Part shown: piece by piece, positions 1 through 9,713 of the stretch
Layout: every line of letters starts with the position of its first letter
How positions within the stretch are numbered: the stretch's first letter is position 1
Origin: Hyaloscypha bicolor E
Lineage: Eukaryota > Ascomycota > Leotiomycetes > Helotiales > Hyaloscyphaceae
Direction: 5' to 3'
NCBI RefSeq assembly: GCF_002865645.1
Contig: NW_020194628.1
Coordinates: forward strand, 930,001-994,000
DNA length: 64,000 nt
Notes under the pieces: model-generated
What the model saw: the letters and a program-made list of their open reading frames with translations, nothing else
The model's database searches: none
What the model was told of the DNA's origin: nothing
Program-made: the position numbers and the translations under genes

Positions 1-1
1 A

Positions 2-1213
2 ACATTCGAGGTTTTGGACACTTCACGGGGGCTTGAGGTCTGGGAAGGCAACTGGCCAGTATTCAGTCACGACGTCAACTCTCGATACTCCTTCTATATC
101 ACCAATACTTCGAGCGTTACTTTCATCTCACTCACCCCTTGGGTTTTCCGCCTGGAGACGGAGTTGAATGAAGCAACCGCTGGAACCGATTTCCGGATTG
201 GCCTTTTGGCTCAAGGCCAGAGCTCACTTCGAGAGAGACTTCTCACCCAAAACTCGAACGATAAATCCACCCCGCTCGCTGCAAGCGCCGTTATTCGAGA
301 TCCTGACCTTGGATACTTCCTTCTCACTGCTACGTCACATGGTCCCATTGCTCTGACTTTCGAGGCTCCCGATATACACTTTGATCTTGATCGCCGATCT
401 CGTTCACCCACATACGACCCGGAACCCGATAAGCCTTTGATCTTCTTCGAGCCAAGGCCATGTTACGAACCTGCACATACCCTCCAGCAGAGTTCCGCGA
501 TGCCGACATTCATCGAGAGACAGCGGCATGGCAAATACAAACGACTGTTGCAGGAAGAAGTTCGACTCTCACCGGCTACTCTTACAATCATTACCGAAGC
601 ACACAAAGTCATCAGTGAAGAGACGCATCGCGTCGGGACTGCGGCTGCGGAACTATTCCGACGCTGTGAGAAATTACAACTCGACTTGAAGAATCACATT
701 CACAAGGCGCGTGATGTAGCTACTCGCATAAAGGCGATCACAAGTGACGACGTGGAAGATGGACAGTCAGTAATTGCCGCAAATGAGAAGGTGGAGAAAC
801 GAATCCATGCTGCGAGAGAGAGGCAAACAGAGCTTAACAACCGCATTGAAGATGTGAGACGGAAAGCCACCCGAGGATCCAATCGAGAGCTGAGCGACAA
901 GGAGAAGGCGTGGATCGATGAGGTCCAGACTCTGGATAATAAGACCGATACGAAACAAGCAGGCGGTAATGCACTAGCGAAAAATTCAAAGGAGCCTTGG
1001 GAACGATTCAATGAAGTCAAGATGCTGAAGGAAAAACTGCTTGCGGAGATCAATGGTATGGAGGGGGAGGATGAAGTCGCGACGCCACAGAATGTCAAGG
1101 TGCCGTCTGAGATTCGGAAGGCGAAGATGGCACAGGTTATGGGGCTTTTGGATCGTGAGTCTGCGCTGGTGGAGGCGGCGAAGAATAGGCTTGAGAGGTT
1201 GAGCTTGTCTTAG
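2..1213 (+). CDS. Nucleoporin Nup82/Nup88-like, C-terminal part (5' end outside window)
   Basis: The frame is open from base 2 with no start codon needed, so the gene begins left of the window; about 403 codons to the TAG at 1211-1213 are present. The first part (VWEGNWPVFS, VTFISLTPWVFRLE, RDPDLGYFLL) resembles the end of the beta-propeller of fungal Nup82, and the conserved RLSPATL precedes a long charged helical segment (roughly residues 190-400 of this fragment) with coiled-coil character. In known biology Nup82 anchors the cytoplasmic Nup159-Nsp1 complex of the nuclear pore through such a coiled coil. No intron is apparent. Codon use and base composition are ordinary and there is no sign of RIP. 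It converges with the genes on the minus strand to its right. The assignment is from memory of the family and is fairly secure; the gene symbol is left blank because orthology was not tested. Confidence 0.82.
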   Translation, partial: TFEVLDTSRGLEVWEGNWPVFSHDVNSRYSFYITNTSSVTFISLTPWVFRLETELNEATAGTDFRIGLLAQGQSSLRERLLTQNSNDKSTPLAASAVIRDPDLGYFLLTATSHGPIALTFEAPDIHFDLDRRSRSPTYDPEPDKPLIFFEPRPCYEPAHTLQQSSAMPTFIERQRHGKYKRLLQEEVRLSPATLTIITEAHKVISEETHRVGTAAAELFRRCEKLQLDLKNHIHKARDVATRIKAITSDDVEDGQSVIAANEKVEKRIHAARERQTELNNRIEDVRRKATRGSNRELSDKEKAWIDEVQTLDNKTDTKQAGGNALAKNSKEPWERFNEVKMLKEKLLAEINGMEGEDEVATPQNVKVPSEIRKAKMAQVMGLLDRESALVEAAKNRLERLSLS

Positions 1214-1746
1214 ATGATAGGAAAGAGGCAATATAAAGACGTGATGTTGTTGAATCTTGCACTGCATAACCAGATTGTGGTGGTGCAATGTGTTGCGCAA
1301 TATACATAATACTGCATCAGAGGGGGATGGCCAGTGCCACCAACAAAGGTACACCAGCTTCCTTCACAATTCTTGTTCTTAACCCACCTTTAGCTCTCAT
1401 CACCTGCTTAGTTCTTCTCCCATCTTTGATTCTTCTTTTACTTTTCACATTCTCATCTCATTCTTTACTTTCGTTCTTGCCTCCTTTTCGTTCTCCTCCC
1501 AGCTTAATTCTCATCTCGTCTCTTCTCGATTTCCTGTATTCCGTCTCGGATGAAACCAAATTTGTGGTGACACTGTCTCATTACTATATGGCTAACGCAT
1601 TGTGATTTTAAGCGGTTTATAAAGGGGGGGACAGGTCACGTGGCAGCACCCTGGTATAATGTCATTAATTATCCACATATTTGCAAGTAGATATCACTAG
1701 TCAATATAATATACTGATAAACAATGCAATTGAGGCGATTCGCAGA
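1214..1746. other. Intergenic region, no gene seen
   Basis: Contains the 3' flank of the nucleoporin gene and a pyrimidine-rich stretch at about 1340-1540 (runs of CTT, TTCTC). Short open frames here have no recognisable sequence and look like chance. Base composition is normal, so RIP has not reached this stretch. Confidence 0.5.
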
Positions 1747-2480
1747 TCAAGCAATGGATATCCGACAATTTCTTAATACATTGCGGAGACGCTTACGTTC
1801 TGAGATCCTTGAGACTCCTCCTCTACCTCCTTCTTTACCAGTCTCACAAGTCTCTACGCATTGCATACCCTTCACAAGTGCGAACCAGTTCTCAAGTACT
1901 ATAACTCCTCCATCACCTCATCTTCTTGCATTGAGGCTTTTCCGCCCATTTTGACCCCGTATTCATCACTGGTAATATCGGCAACAGAATCAGCAGCTAT
2001 GACTCCATTGGACTTGGTTTTTAGGTGTCTGGTGATCGAGATCGAGATATCACGAGAGTTGGCATAGAGGGTTGTTTCCATTGAGATTACGGTGTGGGGT
2101 TTGGTGTTTGGTATTGGGTTCGGGATTGGGTCCAGTGACAGCTCTGGGAGCTAGGTGTGCCGTTCGGGTTTAGTTGGTTATGAGTTTGTGCCTGCACTGA
2201 GAGGGCTGTATCTGAGGATGGGCCTTTGAGCTGGCTGCCGTTCTTTGTAGGGGTGTGTGCTGGTTGGGCGGGGGATTATGGGTGATCCTGCTTCAGCCGC
2301 ATCGCTATTCGGGATTGGCGGATTCTATGGGAGTCCCATCCCATTTTCTTTTTCGGAAGGAAGTTCTTCGGTTTGTTTCTCGCATCAGTTCATAACAGAA
2401 TCGGCAGTAATCAGTACAAGCTCGGCTCGTTGTTGTGACATATCGTAAACGTCTACATTATCCATCATTCTCTCGTCCAT
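1747..2480 (-). pseudogene. Possible spliced or decayed small gene, unidentified
   Basis: On the minus strand an ATG at 2480 opens MDERMMDNVDVYDMSQQ. Another frame from about 2330 downward reads NPPIPNSDAAEAGSPII and later continues through METTLYANSRDISIS to the stop near 1899. A third frame then stays open (LENWFALVKGMQC onward) to a TGA at 1749-1747. The amino-acid composition (Pro/Ser/Asn-rich, then charged) looks coding, but I could not find a set of GT-AG introns that joins the frames cleanly: the frame from 2330 has two internal stops between 2150 and 2200. It is either a spliced gene that I cannot resolve or a decayed one. No family was recognised. It lies 98 bp downstream of the hydrolase-like gene on the same strand. 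Confidence 0.25.
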
Positions 2481-3796
2481 CTGGTATTGGTCTCGCGGTG
2501 AGACCGGAGTAGACATAGCTGTGTATCTCTTTCCTCTCCTTTGTCAGAGAAGACTAAACGAGCTTCTGTCATCGGAACTACATGGTTTCTGAGGCCATCG
2601 CAGCGTGTCCATTCACCTTACCAGTCAAGGGCAGGTCTGGAGGTATCATCAGCGGTGGATTTGCTTTCGTCTCGTTTATGAGTTGCAGATTCAAGAGGGC
2701 CGAGTTCGAGCATTCATCGTCCTCGTCTATCCGAGATCGACAGTCCGTTTGGGATAGGCTCTTTTCTGGCTGTTGGATCGGATTGTCTTGTCCCCATTGC
2801 GAATGTAAACGGACCGCGTCTGGCCTTTCATTTGCTTGGCCTTCTCTCAACTTGGTATCCAAATGATCTGAGTGGCCTTGTTCGTCTGGTTCATTTTCTT
2901 TTGTGCCATCTATTTTGTCAGTACTAAGATTGGCATCGCTCAATTCGCTCAATTCGCTCAGTGCTAGGTCTTTGCTGTTGATATGTGAAGCTATCGTCGT
3001 GTCAGAAGTCCCATAAAGTGGTGGCCCACCTTCTAGGGAGGGTCTCCTGCAAGGAATTCCCTCGAAAATGTCTGCCTTCTCTCTCAATGTGTCTTGAGAG
3101 CTGGGCCCAGGAGACCCAACATCTTGCCTTTTCTCTTCTTCAGGGGATTTAGTGCCATATTGCGGAAGGGTAGTGCCGACTTGTTCCTCCGCTCTCTTTT
3201 CGCTGGCTCCTGGAGCAAGCTCTGTTTCCCCGACGTCAAGAAGACCCCAATCTAGCTTCAGAATAGCAATGCCCTCCTGATCTCTTAACATCGCTTTATT
3301 CGTGCTTGCATCTACACTTAGGGAACCTCGTTCTTCCACTTCGTGTTCTTCAACTGTATGCTCGGTCAAGTCAGTTGAAAATGAAATTTTCGGTTGCTCT
3401 CTGGTCTCATCCTCCTTTTGGTAGCCACAGACTCAGACCCGGCCCTCTGCTCATCACGATTTTCGTACGACTCCGTCGCCTCAGAACTATCTTCGTGCAT
3501 ATCTTTAGTCGCGATGGCTTCCATATGTCTACTGGATGACTCAACAACGGGAGATGCCTTTGCAGTCTGTAATTCCGAATCTGGCAGTGTTGGAATCGAA
3601 ACGAGTCCATCTGCACGGCGAGAAAGTGGTTGGGGAGAGGGCGGTTGAGAAGGCACTCGCTTTGTCGTGAATCCATGGTCGAAGAGTGTTCGCTTCGTCG
3701 CCGCGACCTTTGATGAATGTGCTGGCTCCTTAAGATAGCCGTCTGGTGTGGGTCGAGAGTCACCAGGCTGAAGTGTAGATGGTTGACTAGGAGCAA

Positions 3797-3856
3797 CTAG
3801 AGGGGTATCAGCAATGGATACACTATTTTCGGTTCACCAACTGGTGGGTTACGAAC
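3797..3856 (-). other. Predicted 60-nt intron in the hydrolase-like gene
   Basis: Donor GTTCGT at 3856, CTGAT branch site 10-15 nt before the TAG acceptor that ends at 3797, phase 1 on both sides. It removes the TAA and TGA stops that close the flanking frames. Confidence 0.65.
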
Positions 3857-4857
3857 CTGACGCGTTGTTGTTAAGGTGCCTCTCGACTTTTTTCCCTTTG
3901 CCCTTTTCTTGATATTTCTGAATCCCAGGAATGTTATAATCCGTAGAGTTACCCGTAGAGTCTGTCGGAGAAGTAAACTTATCGTTTACTTCTCCATCTT
4001 GCCATCCAGAGGAGCCAGCAAATGTACGGCTCACACCCGCCAACGAAGGAAACATCCGGCTATCCAGCGGCAAGGACCCAGCAGCAGACGGACCCGGATC
4101 CCCATCATTCCCAGGATCCCTGGGTCTCGAGGTTCCGGCGCGCAAATCCTTAGCCTTATTGTATTCAAACACTTCCCGGTTGAATTCAAGCGCGGCTTTT
4201 GCTATAGTAGCCGAATTTCCGGATGCAATTGCAGCACTTCGAGACGCTGCCAGCGCGTCCCTTGATACACCCAGATTCTCTCGAGCAGTCACTGCGCCCA
4301 CGCCTTGTGCAATCAAGGCAAGACCTGCGACACCACCTCCAACTGTAGCCACCACAGTTGATGGTGCCCATCCAGAAGTAGTATCGCTGCTGCTGAAGAA
4401 ACGGATTCAATGCCTCTCCGTACAGTTTCCCCGAGTTCCCTGCCTGATAGTGGTAGATTATGTCCACTAGGAGATGGAGGAGAATCAGGAGATGTGCCCA
4501 TTTTCGATTTGCCCTTCAAGTTTCCATTTGTCCAACTCGACCGACCGTCAGCTGCGCTGGGTCCACATATTTCGTCAACACCATCTTCAGTCATTGAGTT
4601 CGGTTGAGACTCTAATCCACTGAGCCCAAACACTTTATCAATGTACGAAGCATAATCGCCCCGGTTTGGCGGTGGTGTCCCCGTTGAAAAATCCGAGTCG
4701 TTTTGAGGCTGTAAAAGGCGAGGACCTGGCAGCGGGGGCAGTATTGTGTTGGGACCAATGCCATCTTCTGAATTTATTGGAAGCCAAGGAATTTCGCTGT
4801 TGTATCTTGTTACAGCAAAGGGAGATCGGGGAGACTCAGACGACGTGGGGTTATGAT

Positions 4858-4915
4858 CTTGGAGTAGGGCGGCTCCAATGGCCTGGTCACTCCACCGCTC
4901 GATGATACCACCCAC
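4858..4915 (-). other. Predicted 58-nt intron in the hydrolase-like gene
   Basis: Donor GTGGGT at 4915, acceptor CAAG ending at 4858, phase 1 on both sides. Without it the frame meets a TGA within about 30 nt. Its length matches the other introns of this gene. The branch site is less clear. Confidence 0.5.
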
Positions 4916-5036
4916 ATATACGAATATAGTTGATATCCCTCTCGCTTGAGAACTTCGATAAGTGCCTATGGTCTGCTTCTAGAGGAACTAAAATTTCGTC
5001 TGGTAGTCCGAATGTAGCAGCAGCCTCGTCCACAAT

Positions 5037-5095
5037 CTTTCAAATGTTAGCAGATTCTTGTGGCTAAGGAGATGTAAGAATATCTAAGATCTCAC
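5037..5095 (-). other. Predicted 59-nt intron in the hydrolase-like gene
   Basis: Donor GTGAGA at 5095, perfect CTAAC branch site, acceptor AAAG ending at 5037, phase 0. The downstream exon gives VDEAAATFGLPDE, a segment expected here in the family. Confidence 0.7.
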
Positions 5096-5383
5096 CAATC
5101 CAGACGAGCTAGTCCTACGTGTCTCGAATGCTGAGCATATCTGAATGGGTGCCCTTCGGAGGAGTTTGCGAAATTGCATAGAGATATGTAGAAGAGCATC
5201 GGAGTTTGGTTTCAATTGCTTCAGCATTGGAGACCTGGTTCCTATGCCTAAGCCAGACAATATTCTGACTATAATTGCAGCGTGCTCTACCTTCCTTGAG
5301 CCACGATGCGGAGTTCCTAGGAAGATAATACCCGCGACGTACCGATACAGGTTGTCGGTTCCCATCAGTGATTCACCAAGGGC

Positions 5384-5441
5384 CTATATTCAGCTTGGTG
5401 ATTAGCTTAACATCAAAATAACTTGAGCAGCGTGTGCTTAC
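5384..5441 (-). other. Predicted 58-nt intron in the hydrolase-like gene
   Basis: Donor GTAAGC at 5441, CTAAT branch-like motif, acceptor TAG ending at 5384. Removing it (phase 0) joins the nucleophile-elbow exon to the exon with LGTPHRGS, restoring the family's usual order. Confidence 0.75.
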
Positions 5442-6497
5442 AGCTTGTACTAAGATTCCTCCAATGTCATGTGCAACGAATATCAACTTCTGTCCCTCGG
5501 CTTGCTGCTCATAATTAGCACTCCACCCTCCTTGTAGACATGCGACATAACTGACTCTGGTCCTCCGATAATTATTTACGTCGGCCAGCAAGCCTCTAGC
5601 ATGACCTTGAATTGACGCTGTTGAGCCAAAAGAGCGCCATGTGACCACTTTTGAGTTATAACCCCATGACATTATGCGAGCAGTACGAAATTTAGTAATA
5701 TATTATATATAAATACTATTAAAGTATTTATTAAAATTATAAATATTTCGGGATTTAAATTAGTAAATATTTTTATTTTTAAATCGAGTTTTTTTAATTT
5801 CTTATTTCTCTAATATATACTTTTATAAGTAGTATTTAGATCTCTTATATATAAAATATAATTTCGAAATATAATTATTATAATTATAGAACTTAAAGTA
5901 GTTATTATAAGTTCCGAAATTATAGCTGAGTTTATATTAATAATTTCCGGATAAATAATAGTTTAAAGAGTTTTAAAAATAATATTATTAATTAATAAAA
6001 TATATTTTAATAATAATTTATTACTTTTTCTTATAGGTAATAATAAATAATTAGAGCTTATTAATAAATTAGCCGAGATTATTAGAAGAACCCGAAACTA
6101 TATATTAGTATATTAGTAAGCCTTAATAAAAGATAATAATCTTATTATATAGGAATTCGATATTTTATAAAATAGAAATAAGACTATATTATAATTTATA
6201 TAAGTTATTAATTAGTATTTAAATAAGCTCAATTTTTTTTAGGGTTTTTTATTATTATAATTACTAAAATAATAGTATTTTATTTATTTAAATTTTAATA
6301 ATAGAAACTAGAACTTTTAAAGAAATTATAAATATTTATATAAGCCTTTTTATATATATAGCTCGAAAGCTAGTTATTATAGAAGTAGTTTTATATTAAT
6401 TTCTTTAATATAATAAGAAAAGCTTTTATTAGTATTTTTTTTAGAAAGTTTTATATATTAGTAAATTTATAATTAAAACTACTATTAGTTCTATTAT

Positions 6498-6688
6498 ATT
6501 TCTGTTATACTCTACCGCTTTACTAGTAAATTTAATATTATATAATTGCAATAACATATATAGCTGGCTAGTATTTAGAATATTAAAGCTTCTATATATA
6601 TAAGCTTCTTTCTTTAGTTTAGAATTCTCGAATTAAAAGCCACTCTACTTTGCTTTCTAAGTCTAGAGCCCGGTATTATAATAATTTC
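6498..6688. mobile_element. Solo LTR with ATTTC target duplication
   Basis: A 181-bp unit (6503-6683) begins TGTTATAC and ends TATTATAATA, which is TGTTATA...TATAACA with the last C converted. It is flanked by ATTTC at 6498-6502 and 6684-6688. The same unit occurs at 42083-42266 with a different duplication. The copia copies at 11189-17400 and 45447-51803 lack it, so it is an insertion into this fragment. No internal region is present. It could equally be a very small non-autonomous LTR element. Confidence 0.75.
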
Positions 6689-7379
6689 TATATTTTAAAA
6701 TATATCTTTATTACTTTTCTAATAAGCTTTCTAGTAGAAATAGTAAATATTAATTAATAGTAGTTTAGGTTTAATAGCAATACTAGTAGTAATAAAAATA
6801 AAAATAGTAAATAGCTTTAATTTAGAAAAAGTAAATAAATAGCTTAATTTCTTAATTAAAAATATCTGGTTTTCTTATATTTAATTCTATCTAGAATAAA
6901 ATAAACTAATATAATAGATTATTATTAATAATATTAGCTTTATTCTATATATTTTTTATTTTCTTTTAGATAAGATTAATAAAGAATTATATAATAATAA
7001 GATTTCTATAATTCTATTTAATATAAATATTATTATACTAAAGTTATATTTAAAGATTTTGTATAAATATATAATTAATTAGATTATATATTATAATATT
7101 AAAGTTTTTAAAGTTATTCTAAAATAAATCTTATAAATTATTATTACTTTTCTTATATAAGATATATTAATATATTTTAGTAGTTATATATTTCTAAAAA
7201 TTAGTTTTTATTATAATTACTAGATTAACATTATTTTTCTATTTCTTAATTAGTTTATTTTCCTTATTAGTATCTATATTAAACCGAGTTTAGATTCTTT
7301 CTAATATATATATAATTTATAATAGAAGAAATTTAAAAGTAAAGTAATTTATAATAGGTTTATAAAAAGAGTTTAATAA

Positions 7380-7515
7380 TAAAGATATTTAGATATCTGG
7401 TTTAGATATTAAATATCTGGTTTAGATATTAAATATCTAGTTTAAATATCTAGTTAAGATATTAGATATCTAGTTTAGATATCTAGTTAAGATACTAGAT
7501 ATTTCAGATATCTAG
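7380..7515. repeat. Degenerate ATATCTRGTTTAG tandem repeat in copia leader
   Basis: Repeated units built from GATATCTGGTTTAGATATT and AGATATCTAGTT lie between gag and the LTR of the truncated copia. A shorter version (about 11970-12045, reverse complement) is in the copia at 11189-17400. The better copy at 45447-51803 shows no clear array at the equivalent place, so copy number varies between copies. Confidence 0.6.
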
Positions 7516-8001
7516 AAATATAAAAAGTATTAAAATAAATATTTTGCTTTTAAATATTTTATTTATAATAAGAAATTTAAAAAGTGAAATATTATAATTC
7601 CGGGAGAGTTTAAAGCTTAAAGAACTCGATTTATAATAGTAAAATCGAAGTAGTAATTAAAAAGCTTTAAGAATATATATAAAATATATATTTTAGAAAG
7701 AGAATTCTATAAATACGGGTATTTTATAAATAAAAAAGATAATTTCCAAGAAAGTAGTTTTAGAGCTAAAAGAAATTAGTTTTAAAGAATAATAGAAGTT
7801 AAACAAATAGATAGTTAAATAACTAACTACTTATTAATTAGTAAAAGCTAGTTATCTTTTTTATAAGTTACTAAATACTTTTATAAAATTAATAAATAGT
7901 TTCTTTCTTTAATATAAAATAAACTAGATTTGTTTTAGGCTACTATATACTTTCAGAACTAATCTAAAATCTTTTCTAATCTATATATATAAACTAATTA
8001 G

Positions 8002-8195
8002 TATTAGTTTACTAGTAATATATAATACTATTATATAAATATAGAAATACTAGTTATATTAATTAATAAAGTTATTATTATTTAGAAGTAAAGATTATAT
8101 AACTATATTTTATATTTTATATCTTATTATTTATATCTCGTATTTTATATCTTATAACTATATATATAACTTCTAAAGAAATAGCTATATTAATA
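8002..8195 (-). repeat. LTR of the truncated copia
   Basis: Aligns to the 304-bp LTRs at 45447 and 51500: starts TATTAGTTTACTAG (their TATCGGTTTACCAG) and ends CTATATTAATA. It is about 110 bp shorter, with losses mostly in the middle. The 7-mer tandem region is reduced to TATTTTATATC-type units. Confidence 0.75.
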
Positions 8196-8828
8196 AATAT
8201 AAATAATATAAAATTGAAATTTATAATCTAGAATTAAATAAAAAATATATTAATATAATAATAATAGAATATTATAATAAAATATTATAATAAAATATTA
8301 TAATAAAATATTTGTATTTATATTATTATTATTATAAAAATTCATTTTAATATAATATTATAATATTATTATTCTTTATTCTTTAATAATATTAATAATA
8401 TTTTTATTTAATTTAATATATTTACTAATTTATAAATATTATTAAGAAATAAGATTTATTATAATAGATTAAAAAAACAAATAATTTTATAATAAATTAT
8501 AAATAAAATCTAAAAATAATAGAGTTTATATAAATAATATTTAAATAAGAACTAGTATATTTCTCAAATATAAAAGTAAGCTTTTTTATATAATAATTTA
8601 ATGAATTTTATTATTTGATATCTGGCTTTTATTTCTAGCTTAAAATTAAATTAAAATCATTTAAATATTTTATAATTAAAGAATTAGAATTATATAAAAT
8701 AAAAGAATAAATTAAATATATATAATAACTCTAAGATTATTAGAGATATTAAATTATATAAATCAATTAATCTTATTGTATTATTATAATAAAAGAGATA
8801 TCTTCTTTCTTAAAAAAAGAGGCCACCT
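8196..8828. other. AT-rich spacer, no gene seen
   Basis: Nearly pure A/T sequence between the copia LTR and the single-gene island. It includes four copies of a 13-bp unit (ATAATAAAATATT) at about 8262-8311. No readable protein remnant was found. Confidence 0.5.
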
Positions 8829-9713
8829 CTAGGCATTATTATTAATATACGATACGATCTCATACAATCCGGATGACTGATCCAGCTTGATCCCGGCGAG
8901 CTCAATATCAAGCGGCAGTCCAGAGACTCCGTATCTAATATAGAGACCATCCATAGCTTCACCATCTGAGAAATCTTTATCAGAATTTGTAGTACCATCG
9001 AACAATCCATTATCATCGTCGGTGCGTTGGCAGTGTGTATAGTGTTTGTGGTGTGTATAATGTTGGTATTGATTGGGTACTTGTCTGACCGCTCCCGACT
9101 CCCCAACAACCTCAAACCCTTCGGGGCTCATTGGCCAATCTTGCATAAACTCGGTCGTAGTATTGAAGCTATCTTCACTATACGGGAGTCGAATTTCAAT
9201 AGGCACGTCGATGCACGTTCGTATCGCCGGGTATTCGAGTTCGTGACTTGCGAAATTGTCCCCTGCATGTCTCAACGACAGCCCCAATTTGCGCCGAAGT
9301 CCACGCTCCTGGATAAGCTGGCAGAACCCTTGTATGAAAGATTGTTGCCCCGATAAATCTGGTCCTGGTGCATCCATATACTCGTAGGCTAAAAGATTAC
9401 CTTGGTCATCTACAAAGTAGTGGTGCCCATAGAGGGGTTGATGCTGGGATGCGAGAAGAGGTTGCATGATATTGATGCTTCCATGCTTGGGGACTTTGAT
9501 CTCTCGAGCAGAAAAGATCTCACCCTCTTCAAGGCGGAAGTGTATATGGACGAGCTTGATCCGCACTCTATCGGAGAGATTATGCTTCTTAAGCAAATGC
9601 TTGAGATCGGCTATGTCGGCCAAATTGGCCTCTGGAACGTTGAAGACATCGCGGATGTTGGGGAGAGTATTATAGATAGCCGCAGGCAGGATGTCGTTCT
9701 TGATCATTGTCAT
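8829..9713 (-). CDS. Unnamed fungal protein, intact single-exon ORF
   Basis: Complete frame of 294 codons. The ATG at 9713 follows an in-frame TAG three codons upstream, so the start is well bounded; the next Met codon is only two codons on. The first about 170 residues hold an LVHIHFRLEEGEI segment, a YGHHYFVDDQGNLLAYEY segment and a FCQLIQERGLRRKLGLSL segment. From memory these resemble a large family of unnamed proteins found in many filamentous ascomycetes; no enzymatic motif is visible. The last 100 residues (His/Tyr/Asp-rich, QHYTHHKHYTHCQR) look low-complexity, and the final codons end only about 10 bases before the AT-rich block. There is no signal peptide or membrane segment. It is an isolated gene with no RIP stops although repeats flank it on both sides. 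Function unknown. Confidence 0.75.
   Translation of the reverse strand: MTMIKNDILPAAIYNTLPNIRDVFNVPEANLADIADLKHLLKKHNLSDRVRIKLVHIHFRLEEGEIFSAREIKVPKHGSINIMQPLLASQHQPLYGHHYFVDDQGNLLAYEYMDAPGPDLSGQQSFIQGFCQLIQERGLRRKLGLSLRHAGDNFASHELEYPAIRTCIDVPIEIRLPYSEDSFNTTTEFMQDWPMSPEGFEVVGESGAVRQVPNQYQHYTHHKHYTHCQRTDDDNGLFDGTTNSDKDFSDGEAMDGLYIRYGVSGLPLDIELAGIKLDQSSGLYEIVSYINNNA

Larger units (their letters stand above)
2578..5692 (-). pseudogene. sesB/SERAC1-like alpha/beta-hydrolase gene, 5'-truncated and frame-broken
   Basis: Reading downward from 5692, the first exon starts in mid-domain (TARIMSWGYNSKV, typical of the DUF676/SERAC1-like domain that heads many fungal NLR-like proteins) and reaches the nucleophile elbow, which reads AHDIGG instead of AHSLGG. 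Three introns restore the frame with good signals: 5441-5384 (GTAAGC..TAG, phase 0), 5095-5037 (GTGAGA, CTAAC branch, phase 0) and 4915-4858 (phase 1). They yield the hallmark IIFLGTPHRGS and the DEILVPLEADHR segment with the likely catalytic His. A further intron, 3856-3797 (GTTCGT, CTGAT branch, TAG, phase 1), joins the distal part. No NB-ARC or NACHT motif follows. Instead comes a Ser/Pro/Asp-rich region, a hydrophobic glycine-rich segment (VATVGGGVAGLALIAQG, near 4355-4305) and a long acidic disordered tail to the stop at 2578. Frame breaks near 4390 and near 3400 have no splice solution that I found. Sequence left of the conserved motif, including any start and promoter, is replaced by a copia fragment. 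An ATG at 5672 could in theory serve as a start but would give a partial fold. Probably non-functional. Confidence 0.7.
5693..8195 (-). mobile_element. Truncated copia retrotransposon (first family), RIP-degraded
   Basis: From 5693 (tttagtaatata) rightward this matches, base for base apart from transitions, the same-orientation copia at about 49363-51803. It carries the gag half and ends with an LTR. Its internal length agrees with that of the better copy once the solo LTR at 6503-6683 is removed. Everything downstream of the gag zinc-knuckle region (protease, integrase, reverse transcriptase, RNase H and the other LTR) is missing. The left edge abuts the hydrolase-like gene directly, so this is a rearranged or deleted copy and not a simple insertion. 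Gag frames are full of stops. Confidence 0.8.

Noticed and set aside
700..1354. Minus-strand frames overlapping the nucleoporin gene
   Set aside because: Antisense shadows of a well-supported plus-strand coding frame, with no protein-like features of their own.
5084..5672. Active lipase/esterase gene starting at the ATG at 5672
   Set aside because: The frame stays open upstream into a conserved family motif, so this Met is internal; the N-terminal fold and the nucleophile serine are missing.
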